From: Setophaga petechia | Lineage: Eukaryota > Chordata > Aves > Passeriformes > Parulidae | Direction of reading: 5' to 3' | NCBI GenBank assembly: GCA_024362935.1 | Contig: JANCRA010000003.1 | Span: forward strand, 49,327,844-49,391,843 | Length of the DNA: 64,000 bases | Shown: piece by piece, positions 54,541 through 64,000 of the stretch | How positions within the stretch are numbered: the first letter of the stretch is position 1 | How the letters are laid out: every line of letters starts with the position of its first letter | Program-made: the position numbers and the translations under genes | Notes under the pieces: generated by a model | The model's database searches: none | Seen by the model: the letters and a program-made list of their open reading frames with translations, nothing else | What the model was told of the DNA's origin: nothing

Positions 54541-55467
54541 ATGGCACAGGACAACTCCTCCCGGGTGACTGAATTCATCCTCCTGGGGCTCTCTGACAGG
54601 CGGGGGCTGCAACTCCTCTTCTTCACCCTCTTCCTCCTGGCCTACACCATGGTCCTGCTGGGCAACCTCCTCATCATCGTGACAGTCAGGACTGACCCCA
54701 AGCTCTCCTCGCCCATGTACTTCCTCCTCTGCAATCTGTCCTTCATCGATATCTGCTGCACCTCTGTCACAGCCCCCAGGGCACTGGTGGCCCTGCTCTC
54801 AGGGCACAAGGCCATTGCCTTTGGGGACTGCATGGCCCAGCTGTTTTTCCTGCACTTTGTGGGCTCCTCAGAGATGTTCCTGCTGACGGTGATGGCGTTT
54901 GACCGCTACACGGCCATCTGCAGGCCCCTGCACTACACGGCCATCATGGCCCGCAGGGCCTGCTGGGCGCTGGTCACTGCCTGCTGGGCCGGGGGCTTTA
55001 TCCACTCCTTTGTCCAGACTGTGCTCATGCTCCAGCTGCCCTTCTGCGGCCCCAACACAATCCACAGCTACTTCTGTGACGTGCCGCTCATCATCCGCCT
55101 GGCCTGCACCAACACCGCCCTCACCGAGTGGCTCATGGCCTCCAACAGCGGCCTCATATCCCTGGGCTGCTTCCTGGTGCTGGTGGCCTCCTACGCCCTC
55201 ATCCTGGCCAAGGTCTCGGCCCGCATCTCCCAGGGGAACTGGAAGGCGCTGTCCACGTGTGCCTCACACGTGATGGCCATCACCCTGTTCTTCATGCCCT
55301 GCATCTTCACCTACCTGCGGCCCGCTGGGACCTTGCCCCCCAGCAAGTACATCTGTGTCATCTACACCATCTTGTCACCCATGATGAACCCCCTCATCTA
55401 CACCCTGAGGAGCAGCGAGGTGAAGGAATCCATGTGGAGACTCTGGAAGCGCTGCAGAACCTTCTGA
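54541..55467 (+). CDS. Olfactory receptor, class II family-4-like, copy 1
   Basis: 308 residues in one exon, a standard odorant receptor length. It acts in the cilia of olfactory neurons through Golf and cAMP (family knowledge). Seen: sequon N5SS; GN at 41-42; PMYFLL (58-63); NLSFID (65-70); MAFDRYTAIC (118-127); LPFCGPN (166-172); C97 and C179 for the usual disulphide; KALSTCASHV (235-244); and PMMNPLIYTLR (280-290). An acceptor (TGCTTTTTGCAG) ends at 54432, so a 5' exon exists upstream. An AATAAA at 55545-55550 marks the 3' end. The start MAQDNSS is the only one giving a full N-terminus. It differs from copy 2 by one residue. Confidence 0.95.
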   Translation: MAQDNSSRVTEFILLGLSDRRGLQLLFFTLFLLAYTMVLLGNLLIIVTVRTDPKLSSPMYFLLCNLSFIDICCTSVTAPRALVALLSGHKAIAFGDCMAQLFFLHFVGSSEMFLLTVMAFDRYTAICRPLHYTAIMARRACWALVTACWAGGFIHSFVQTVLMLQLPFCGPNTIHSYFCDVPLIIRLACTNTALTEWLMASNSGLISLGCFLVLVASYALILAKVSARISQGNWKALSTCASHVMAITLFFMPCIFTYLRPAGTLPPSKYICVIYTILSPMMNPLIYTLRSSEVKESMWRLWKRCRTF

Positions 55468-56204
55468 GACAGGCTGGGTTGCCAGAACCCTGGAGTTACA
55501 CCCAGAGATGCACCTGGAGTCACGTTCCTGCTCTACTCCTGCACAATAAAGACTAAGGGGCTAAAGCCCACAGGCTTCAAAGTATGTACAAATACATTTC
55601 TATACTCATCCATGCTGAAATCCATGCTGAAAACCCCAAACTGTTAAACACTTTCACTCATGTGGGATCGTAAGTTTCAAATACATGAATGAATCCTGGG
55701 TGAGGCTTGTCTTCCTGTCTGACATGCTTTTCCTGTGCTGTGACAGCAGATGGCAGAGGCACATGCACCAAGTGTCCCCAAATTCACTCAGCGACACTGG
55801 AAGACAGAGACATTGCAGATTCTGCTTGTAGGGTTTCCTCTAGACACATAAGTATATTTTTTGTCATAATTCTCTCTCAGAGGTGAATAATTTAAATCAT
55901 ACAAGACCCAATGTATAGAGGAAGGAGGAGGAGTGGAGATGGACTCCTGACAGTGGCATGGAGGCAGGACAAGAGGGAATGGCTTGACACTGGCACAGGG
56001 TGGGTTTAGATGGTATACTGGGAAAAAATTCTTCCCAGTGGTGGTCTGGCATGGGTTTCCATGGCTGCCCTGTCCCTAGAAGTGTTCCAGGCCAGTTTGG
56101 ATGGGGCTTGGAACAATGTGGGATATCAGGGATAGTGGAAGGTATCCCTGCCCCTGGCAGGGGGTCAGAATGAAATGGTCTTTAAAGTCCCATCTGACCC
56201 AAAC
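55468..56204. other. 3' UTR and unit end with CR1
   Basis: Downstream sequence with the poly(A) signal, then unit flank. A forward CR1 end ('gtgggtttagatggtatactggga' to 'aatggtctttaaagtccc') lies at 55985-56200. Confidence 0.65.
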
Positions 56205-57325
56205 AGCTATTCTGCAATTCCATAATTATCCTACAATTCTATCTACTTCACCCATCTCTGCCCAAGACAGCACTAAATAAAATAAATGTAATTTAAAATG
56301 CTTTGGAGGTGAGCAACAGTGGGGGTTTTTTAGAGGTCTCATTTCTGGGTGCTGCTGAGCAAATATTCACCCATAGCTTATGGAAGGTGTCATTGGAAAG
56401 AGTCTCAAGCTCCTCTACACTTTGCAAAGAATTCTTACAAGAATTTCCTACTTGAGTTCAAAACTTGCTTCTGTGCTTTACTGTGCCAGTAAAAATACCT
56501 GGTGAGCAAGGAAGGCTCACCACAAATATTAGTGCATTTTTTGAAATGATTTCCTGAGTTACTTCTTGTTTTAAAGTTGTAAGTCAGGTGTCTAAGGGAT
56601 AACATCAGTGATATTTTTCCTTTGTGCTGTCAGTGTGTAAGTTAGTAAGGAATATGATTGTAGATGAGAAATACAGGCTTAGGACAGAAAGCAAAATTTG
56701 TAAATTTGTATCCATTTATATGAATTTATATAAATGTCCTATGTAAGAGGCATCTTTACTCTGATGTCTCTCTCCAGAGTTTACCCTAATAATTACCCAA
56801 GGAACAATTGTAGCTCCTTGCCCACTGAGGTTTTTGACAAAACTCCCTTTGCCTCTGGGATCTCATTACTCCTGATAGCCTTGGGCTTTGTGGTGTGATT
56901 TACTTGAACTATTTCTGCTACAGAAATAATTGTGCTTGAAGATGCTCCTGGAGGTTGGTTTTTTGTTTGGGTTTTTTTTTTTTTTTTTTTGGCATAATGG
57001 GAAATACAGAAGGTTGGGCTGTTCTTTTCAGGGCTTAGAGTTGGCAGAGATACAGAGCTGCTTTCACAACTCCTGAGCAGCACCTTGCAGAGAGTTTCTG
57101 ATGGAACTGAGATGTTCTGATGGAACTTCCTGAAGTGCTTTGGGGAGGTCGTCAGAGGAGCGACAGCAAGTGAGCTCTGTGGAAGTGTTCTGGGATTGTT
57201 CCTTTGTTTTGCTCAGGCCCCACTGAAATCCTGCCTTGCAAAGCAGCATTGCTGGTGAGTGACTTTTGGGAGGTCTATTTTATGACTTAGGAGAAAAAAA
57301 CATTTAAAACATCAGTTACAGATTT

Positions 57326-57458
57326 AGAATCCCAGAATGGACTGGGCTGGAAGGCACCTTAAAGCTCATTTTGTTCAGATCCCCTGCCATGGGGGATTGC
57401 TCAGGTTGCTTCAAGCCCTGTCCAGCTTGGTCTTGAGCACTTTCAGGAATATCACACA
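57326..57458 (-). mobile_element. CR1-type LINE fragment within unit 2
   Basis: Copy of the fragment at 53062-53195. Confidence 0.75.
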
Positions 57459-58798
57459 CTTGTAGTGATCCTGGTGTTCTGCATGATAATGCTGTAAGAG
57501 AGGATTTGTGGGTGTTTGTCAGTAAAGCAGGGTCACCAAAATCTCATTCACTAGTCCAGTGTCACTACAGGTGTATTTATGGGGTGTTTCACACCACAGG
57601 CAGGACCTGGCTATTATTTCTACCACCCTCCTCAGCTAAATAACCAGAGCTTGTTATTAGACATGTCAGGGACATATTCTGGCTTGGATTTCACTGTCAC
57701 TCCTTCAGGGAAGCACTGGCTTTAAACTGAAATTGTCCCAAAAAGACAGCAGTGAAGAAATACAGTGGATATTCAACATGCCAGAGTACAATGTGTGTGT
57801 CCTGTTAATGTCCCCTGTCTAATGATTTGGCCTTTTGGATCTTTTAAGACAGCTTTATTCAAAGCTGTTAGCATCATAGACATCTGGTTTCTTCCTGGCA
57901 GCCTCCTGCTTGCTGAGTTATAAACTGCTCAGCAGAAAGGAGCAGCACAGGAATTTCCTGGAGGGATTGTAAATGGACAAGTGCATTCCTCTGCTGGTCC
58001 CACTGTAACCTCCACAGGACAGTGAGTGTATTTCTCTACTGAAAAACCTCAAAAATTAATTTTAAAACTATAAAGGTAGAGACACCATGCAGCGTTTTGA
58101 AGCTTCTGCTGTGCTGGAAACCCCAGTTTCTCCAGGGAGAAACTTCCCAGACCTGGTTTCTGCACATGAATTCCCAGTTTCAGAGTGGATAAGCTAACTG
58201 GAGAACCCTTTCCTCAGTTTAGAGGAGTGTCATTAGGATCAGAACATGGAACAGCTCATGCCTGAGAATGGCAGCATTTGCTTGTAGTCACTTCAAATTT
58301 CCAGCAGGTAAAAGGACAGCACAGCAATTTTCCAGCATTCATGGCTCTTGCTGTCTGAGAGCAGGATGTGCTGGAATCACCATTCCCGAAAGGATTTGAA
58401 AGCAGTGTGGATGTAGTACTTGGGGACATGGTTTAGTGGAGGGCTTGGCAGTGCTGCGGGGAGAACTGGACTCGGTGGGGGTTTTTCCAACTTTAAGAAT
58501 TCCATAATTCTGTGGTTTCTCCCTAACAGAGAAATGGGAGCACACCAACCACGATGCAGGAAAACAGTGGTCAGAGTGAGTTCAGAAAAGAAGATCAGTT
58601 TGGAGGGGCAGGCCAGAGACCTGAGTAGGGGGCAGAATAGGGGGTCAGTGCAAACTCTGCTTTCTGTCATTTGTGACATGACACTGTGCTTTTTGCAGCA
58701 CCAAATGCATCCTGCTCCCACCATCCATGAGCTGTAGCACATTCCCTTCCCTTCCTGGCCACCCCCCGACCTGCGCCATGGCAGCCTGAGCTGCAGCG

Positions 58799-59725
58799 AT
58801 GGCACAGGACAACTCCTCCCGGGTGACTGAATTCATCCTCCTGGGGCTCTCTGACAGGCGGGGGCTGCAACTCCTCTTCTTCACCCTCTTCCTCCTGGCC
58901 TACACCATGGTCCTGCTGGGCAACCTCCTCATCATCGTGACAGTCAGGACTGACCCCAAGCTCTCCTCGCCCATGTACTTCCTCCTCTGCAATCTGTCCT
59001 TCATCGATATCTGCTGCACCTCTGTCACAGCCCCCAGGGCACTGGTGGCCCTGCTCTCAGGGCACAAGGCCATTGCCTTTGGGGACTGCATGGCCCAGCT
59101 GTTTTTCCTGCACTTTGTGGGCTCCTCAGAGATGTTCCTGCTGACGGTGATGGCGTTTGACCGCTACACGGCCATCTGCAGGCCCCTGCACTACACGGCC
59201 ATCATGGCCCGCAGGGCCTGCTGGGCGCTGGTCACTGCCTGCTGGGCCGGGGGCTTTATCCACTCCTTTGTCCAGACTGTGCTCATGCTCCAGCTGCCCT
59301 TCTGCGGCCCCAACACAATCCACAGCTACTTCTGTGACGTGCCGCTCATCATCCGCCTGGCCTGCACCAACACCGCCCTCACCGAGTGGCTCATGGCCTC
59401 CAACAGCGGCCTCATATCCCTGGGCTGCTTCCTGGTGCTGGTGGCCTCCTACGCCCTCATCCTGGCCAAGGTCTCGGCCCGCATCTCCCAGGGGAACTGG
59501 AAGGCGCTGTCCACGTGTGCCTCACACGTGATGGTCATCACCCTGTTCTTCATGCCCTGCATCTTCACCTACCTGCGGCCCGCTGGGACCTTGCCCCCCA
59601 GCAAGTACATCTGTGTCATCTACACCATCTTGTCACCCATGATGAACCCCCTCATCTACACCCTGAGGAGCAGCGAGGTGAAGGAATCCATGTGGAGACT
59701 CTGGAAGCGCTGCAGAACCTTCTGA
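58799..59725 (+). CDS. Olfactory receptor, class II family-4-like, copy 2
   Basis: 308 residues, differing from copy 1 only at A246V. All odorant receptor motifs are kept, including MAFDRYTAIC and PMMNPLIYTLR. The 5' leader has lost six bases ('ccttgg') before the start compared with copies 1 and 3. The upstream three-codon ORF is at 58778-58789 and AATAAA at 59803-59808. Near-identity indicates recent duplication or gene conversion. An assembly duplicate is possible but less likely, because the flanks differ. Confidence 0.95.
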   Translation: MAQDNSSRVTEFILLGLSDRRGLQLLFFTLFLLAYTMVLLGNLLIIVTVRTDPKLSSPMYFLLCNLSFIDICCTSVTAPRALVALLSGHKAIAFGDCMAQLFFLHFVGSSEMFLLTVMAFDRYTAICRPLHYTAIMARRACWALVTACWAGGFIHSFVQTVLMLQLPFCGPNTIHSYFCDVPLIIRLACTNTALTEWLMASNSGLISLGCFLVLVASYALILAKVSARISQGNWKALSTCASHVMVITLFFMPCIFTYLRPAGTLPPSKYICVIYTILSPMMNPLIYTLRSSEVKESMWRLWKRCRTF

Positions 59726-60481
59726 GACAGGCTGGGTTGCCAGAACCCTGGAGTTACACCCAGAGATGCACCTGGAGTCACGTTCCTGCTCTACTCCTGC
59801 ACAATAAAGACTAAGGGGCTAAAGCCCACAGGCTTCAAAGTATGTACAAATACATTTCTATACACATATTACTGTTAATATTAAAAATCCATGCTGAAAA
59901 CCCCAAACTTTTAAACACTTCCACTCATGTGGGATCATAAGATTCAAATAAATGAATGAATCCTGGGTGAGGCTTGTCTTCCTGTCTGGCATGCTTTTAC
60001 TGTGCTGTGACAGCAGATGGCAGATGCACATGCACTAAGTGTCCCCAAATTCAGCCAGCAACAATGGAAGACAGAGATAGTGCAGATTCTGCTTGTAGGG
60101 TTTCCTTTAGACACATAAGAATATTTTTAGTCATAATTCTCTCAGAGGAGTGACTTATTTAAATCATTCGAGGCCCAATGTATAGAGGAAGGAGGAGGAG
60201 TGGAGATGGACTCCATGGGCAAGGAGTGTCCTGCCTCCAGGCAGGACAAGAGGGAATGGCTTCACACTGGCAGAGGGTGGGTTTAGATGGGATATTGGGA
60301 AAAAATTCTTCCCAGTGGTGGTCTGGCATGGGTTTCCATGGCTGCCCTGTCCCTAGAAGTGTTCCAGGCCAGTTTGGATGGGGCTTGGAGCAATGTGGGA
60401 TATCATGGATAGCGGAAGGTGTCCCTGCCCATGGCAGGGGGTTGGAATGAAATGGTCCTTAAAGTCCCATCTGACCCAAAC
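59726..60481. other. 3' UTR and unit end with CR1
   Basis: As in unit 1. The forward CR1 end is at about 60255-60478. The segment 'atacacatattactgttaatattaaaaatccatgc' is shared with unit 3 and differs from unit 1. Confidence 0.6.
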
Positions 60482-61437
60482 AGCTATTCTGCAATTCCAT
60501 AATTATCCTACAATTCTATCTACTTCACCCATCTCTGCCCAAGACAGCACTAAATAAAATAAATGTAATTTAAAATGCTTTGGAGGTGAGCAACAGTGGG
60601 GGCTTTTTAGAGGTCTCATTTCTGGGCGCTGCTGAGCAAATATTCACCCATAGCTTATGGAAGGTGTCATTGGAAAGAGTCTCAAGCTCCTCTACACTTT
60701 GCAAAGAATTCTTACAAGAATTTCATACTTGAGCTTTGTGCTTTGTGCTGTCAGTGTGTAAGTTAGTAAGGAATACGATTGTAGATGAGAAATACAGGCT
60801 TAGGACAGAAAGCAAAATTTGTATCCATTTATATGAATTTATATAAATGTCCTATGTAAGAGGCATCTTTACTCTGATGTCTCTCTCCAGAGATTACCCT
60901 AATAACTACCCAAGGAACAATTGTACCTCCTTGCCCACTGAGGTTTTCTGACAAAACTCCCTTTGCCTCTGGGATCTCATTACTCCTGATAGCCTTGGGC
61001 TTTGTGGTGTGATTTACTTGAACTATTTCTGCTACAGAAATAATTGTGCTTGAAGATGCTCCTGGAGGTTGGTTTTTTGTTTGGGGTTTTTTTTTTTTTT
61101 TTGGCATAATGGGAAATACAGAAGGTTGGGCTGTTCTTTTCAGGGCTTAGAGTTGGCAGAGATACAGAGCTGCTTTCACAACTCCTGAGCAGCACCTTGC
61201 AGAGAGTTTCTGATGGAACTGAGATGTTCTGATGGAACTTCCTGAAGTGCTTTGGGGAGGTCGTCAGAGGAGCGACAGCAAGTGAGCTCTGTGGAAGTGT
61301 TCTGGGATTGTTCCTTTGTTTTGCTCAGGCCCCACTGAAATCCTGCCTTGCAAAGCAGCATTGCTGGTGAGTGACTTTTGGGAGGTCTATTTTATGACTT
61401 AGGAGAAAAAAACATTTAAAACATCAGTTACAGATTT

Positions 61438-61570
61438 AGAATCCCAGAATGGACTGGGCTGGAAGGCACCTTAAAGCTCATTTTGTACAGATCCCCTGCC
61501 ATGGGGGATTGCTCAGGTTGCTTCAAGCCCTGTCCAGCTTGGTCTTGAGCACTTTCAGGAATATCACACA
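61438..61570 (-). mobile_element. CR1-type LINE fragment within unit 3
   Basis: Copy of the fragment at 53062-53195. Confidence 0.75.
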
Positions 61571-62915
61571 CTTGTAGTGATCCTGGTGTTCTGCATGATA
61601 ATGCTGTAAGAGAGGATTTGTGGGTGTTTGTCAGTAAAGCACGGTCATCAACATCTCATTCACTAGCCCAGTGTCACTACAGGTGTATTTATGGGGTGTT
61701 TCACACCACAGGCAGGACCTGGCTATTATTTCTACCACCCTCCTCAGCTAAATAACCAGAGCTTGTTATTACACATGTCAAGAACATATTCTGGCTTGGA
61801 TTTCACTGTCACTCCTTCAGGGAAGCACTGGCTTTAAACTGAAATTGTCCCAAAAAGACAGCAGAAGAAATACAGTGGATATTCAACATGCCAGCGTACA
61901 ATGTGTGTGTCCTGTTAATATCCCCTGTCTAATGATTTGGCCTTTTGGATCTTTTAAGACAGCTTTATTCAAAGCTGTTAGCATCATAGACATCTGGTTT
62001 CTTCCTGGTAGCCTCCTGCTTGCTGAGTTATAAACTGCTCAGCAGAAAGGAGCAGCACAGGAATTTCCTGGAGGGATTGTAAATGGACAAGTGCATTCCT
62101 CTGCTGGTCCCACTGTAACCTCCACAGGACAGTGAGTGTATTTCTCTACTGAAAAACCTCAAAAATTAATTTTAAAACTATAAAGGTAGAGAAACCATGT
62201 AGGGTTTTGAAGCTTCTGCTGTGTTAGAGACCCCAGTTTCTCCAGGGAGGAACTTCCCAGACCTGATTTCTGTGCATGTATTCCCAGTGTCAGAGTGAAT
62301 AAGCTAACTGGAGAGCCCTTTCCTCAGTTTAGAGGAGTGTCCTTAGGATCAGAACATGGAACAGCTCATGCCTGAGAATGGCAGCATTTCCTTGTAGTCA
62401 CTTCAAATTTCCAGCAGGTAAAAGGACAGCACAGCAATTTTCCAGCATTCATGGCTCTTGCTATCTGAGAGCAGGATGTGCTGGAATCACCATTCCCGAA
62501 GGGATTTAAAAGCAGTGTGGATGTAGCACTTGGGGACATGGTTTAGTGGAGGGCTTGGCAGTGCTGCGGGGAGAACTGGACTCGGTGGGGGCTTTTCCAA
62601 CTTTAAGAATTCCATAATTCTGTGGTTTCTCCCTAACAGAGAAATGGGAGCACACCAACCATGATGCAGGAAAACAGTGGTCAGAGTGAGTTCAGAAAAG
62701 AAGATCAGTTTGGAGGGGCAGGCCAGAGACCTGAGTAGGGGCAGAATAGGGGGTGAGTGCAAACTCTGCTTTCTGTCATTTGTGACATGACACTGTGCTT
62801 TTTGCAGCACCAAATGCATCCTGCTCCCACCATCCATGAGCCTTGGAGCTGTAGCACATTCCCTTCCCTTCCTGGCCACCCCCCGACCTGCGCCATGGCA
62901 GCCTGAGCTGCAGCG

Positions 62916-63842
62916 ATGGCACAGGACAACTCCTCCCGGGTGACTGAATTCATCCTCCTGGGGCTCTCCGACAGGCGGGAGCTGCAACTCCTCTTCTTCA
63001 CCCTCTTCCTCCTGGCCTACACCATGGTCCTGCTGGGCAACCTCCTCATCATCGTGACAGTCAGGACTGACCCCAAGCTCTCCTCGCCCATGTACTTCCT
63101 CCTCTGCAATCTGTCCTTCATCGATATCTGCTGCACCTCTGTCACGGCCCCCAGGGCGCTGGTGGCCCTGCTCTCCGGGCACAAGGCCATTGCCTTTGGG
63201 GACTGCATGGCCCAGCTGTTTTTCCTGCACTTTGTGGGCTCCTCAGAGATGTTCCTGCTGACGGTGATGGCGTTTGACCGCTACACGGCCATCTGCAGGC
63301 CCCTGCACTACACGGCCATCATGGCCCGCAGGGCCTGCTGGGCGCTGGTCACTGCCTGCTGGGCCGGGGGCTTTATCCACTCCTTTGTCCAGACTGTGCT
63401 CATGCTCCAGCTGCCCTTCTGTGGCCCCAACACCATCCACAGCTACTTCTGTGATGTGCCGCTCATCATCCGCCTGGCCTGCACCAACACCGCCCTCACC
63501 GAGTGGCTCATGGCCTCCAACAGCGGCCTCATATCCCTGGGCTGCTTCCTGGTGCTGGTGGCCTCCTACGCCCTCATCCTGGCCAAGGTCTGGGCCCGTG
63601 TCTCCCAGGGGAACTGGAAGGCGCTGTCCACGTGTGCCTCACACGTGATGGCCATCACCCTGTTCTTCATGCCCTGCATCTTCACCTACCTGCGGCCCGC
63701 TGGGACCTTGCCCCCCAGTAAGTATGTCTGTGCCATCTACACCATCTTGTCACCCATGATGAACCCCCTCATCTACACCCTGAGGAGCAGCGAGGTGAAG
63801 GAATCCATGTGGAGACTCTGGAAGCGCTGCAGAACCTTCTGA
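62916..63842 (+). CDS. Olfactory receptor, class II family-4-like, copy 3
   Basis: 308 residues with five changes from copy 1: G22E, S226W, I229V, I271V and V273A. All core motifs are intact. The 3' UTR lost about 50 bases between the stop and AATAAA (63870-63875), so the poly(A) signal lies only 27 bases after the stop codon. The acceptor and the three-codon upstream ORF (62895-62906) are kept. S226W and I229V sit at the inner end of TM5 and could affect coupling more than odorant binding. Confidence 0.95.
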   Translation: MAQDNSSRVTEFILLGLSDRRELQLLFFTLFLLAYTMVLLGNLLIIVTVRTDPKLSSPMYFLLCNLSFIDICCTSVTAPRALVALLSGHKAIAFGDCMAQLFFLHFVGSSEMFLLTVMAFDRYTAICRPLHYTAIMARRACWALVTACWAGGFIHSFVQTVLMLQLPFCGPNTIHSYFCDVPLIIRLACTNTALTEWLMASNSGLISLGCFLVLVASYALILAKVWARVSQGNWKALSTCASHVMAITLFFMPCIFTYLRPAGTLPPSKYVCAIYTILSPMMNPLIYTLRSSEVKESMWRLWKRCRTF

Positions 63843-64000
63843 GACAGGCTTGGTTGGCATAACCTGCACAATAAAGACTAAGGGGCTAAAGCCCACAGGC
63901 TTCAAAGTATGTACAAATACATTTCTATACACATATTACTGTTAATATTAAAAATCCATGCTGAAAACCCCAAACTTTTAAACACTTCCACTCATGTGGG

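Larger units (their letters stand above)
52106..56204 (+). repeat. Olfactory-receptor tandem unit 1
   Basis: About 4.1 kb. The unit starts 'agctattc.gcaattccataattatcc', contains a reverse CR1 piece (53062-53195), a receptor exon, and a forward CR1 end at its right edge. Units 2 (56205-60481) and 3 (60482 onward) repeat it at very high identity. Confidence 0.85.
56205..60481 (+). repeat. Olfactory-receptor tandem unit 2
   Basis: About 4.28 kb. Compared with units 1 and 3 it has about 150-170 extra bases at about 56456-56620, after 'cttgagtt'. Otherwise it is nearly the same in order and sequence. Confidence 0.85.
60482..64000 (+). repeat. Olfactory-receptor tandem unit 3 (cut by window end)
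   Basis: It begins with the same 'agctattctgcaattcc' as unit 2 and lacks unit 2's extra bases, like unit 1. It continues past the window, so more copies may follow. Confidence 0.85.

Noticed and set aside
54899..55556. Long alternative frames over the olfactory receptor exons
   Set aside because: They are shadow frames of the conserved receptor exons, rich in P, S, H and L, and have no homology of their own.

Overview
The window looks like a bird nuclear genome, most likely a songbird, although the species cannot be fixed from sequence alone. The evidence is CR1-type LINE 3' ends ('ggttggaa..agatg..ctttaaggtcccttcc..cattctgtgattc'), several solo-LTR families, and intronless G-protein-coupled receptor exons of the MAS/Mas-related (MRGPR) family next to family-4-like olfactory receptors. 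All protein genes seen are single-coding-exon seven-helix receptors or their wrecks. No RNA gene, CRISPR array or prokaryotic feature was seen.

Layout. (a) 0-36.5 kb is a tandem array of MRGPR units on the minus strand. Each unit has a coding exon, a short intron, a very conserved non-coding exon 1 with its promoter side, and a flank with CR1, LTR and pentanucleotide repeats. Receptor exons lie at 3160-4083 (intact), 11662-12673 (broken), 17454-18377 (intact), 23211-24170 (broken), 27331-28146 (open but lacking its tail) and 32595-33537 (broken). A further TM1-TM3 fragment lies inverted at 9155-9545. Two LTR insertions flank exon 1 in some units and not in others, and their distribution cannot be explained by simple duplication. 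(b) 36.95-41.24 kb is a large inverted repeat: two 1.8 kb arms around a 0.7 kb spacer, each arm carrying an intact MRGPR-like gene. The genes are transcribed away from each other. Their 18 amino-acid differences lie almost entirely on the extracellular half of the receptor. (c) 43068-44024 holds a more MAS1-like receptor on the minus strand. (d) 44-50.6 kb is repeat-rich and shows only CR1 pieces. (e) 50.66-64 kb is an olfactory-receptor cluster on the plus strand: one pseudogene, then three nearly identical intact genes on about 4.1-4.3 kb tandem units. The third unit runs off the window.

The theme is birth and death of chemosensory or nociceptive-type receptors by tandem and inverted duplication with gene conversion. 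Intact copies would signal at the plasma membrane through heterotrimeric G proteins: olfactory receptors in olfactory neurons, and MRGPR relatives typically in sensory neurons or immune cells in mammals. Ligands cannot be inferred. Alignments, identity counts and topology were done by eye and should be treated as approximate.
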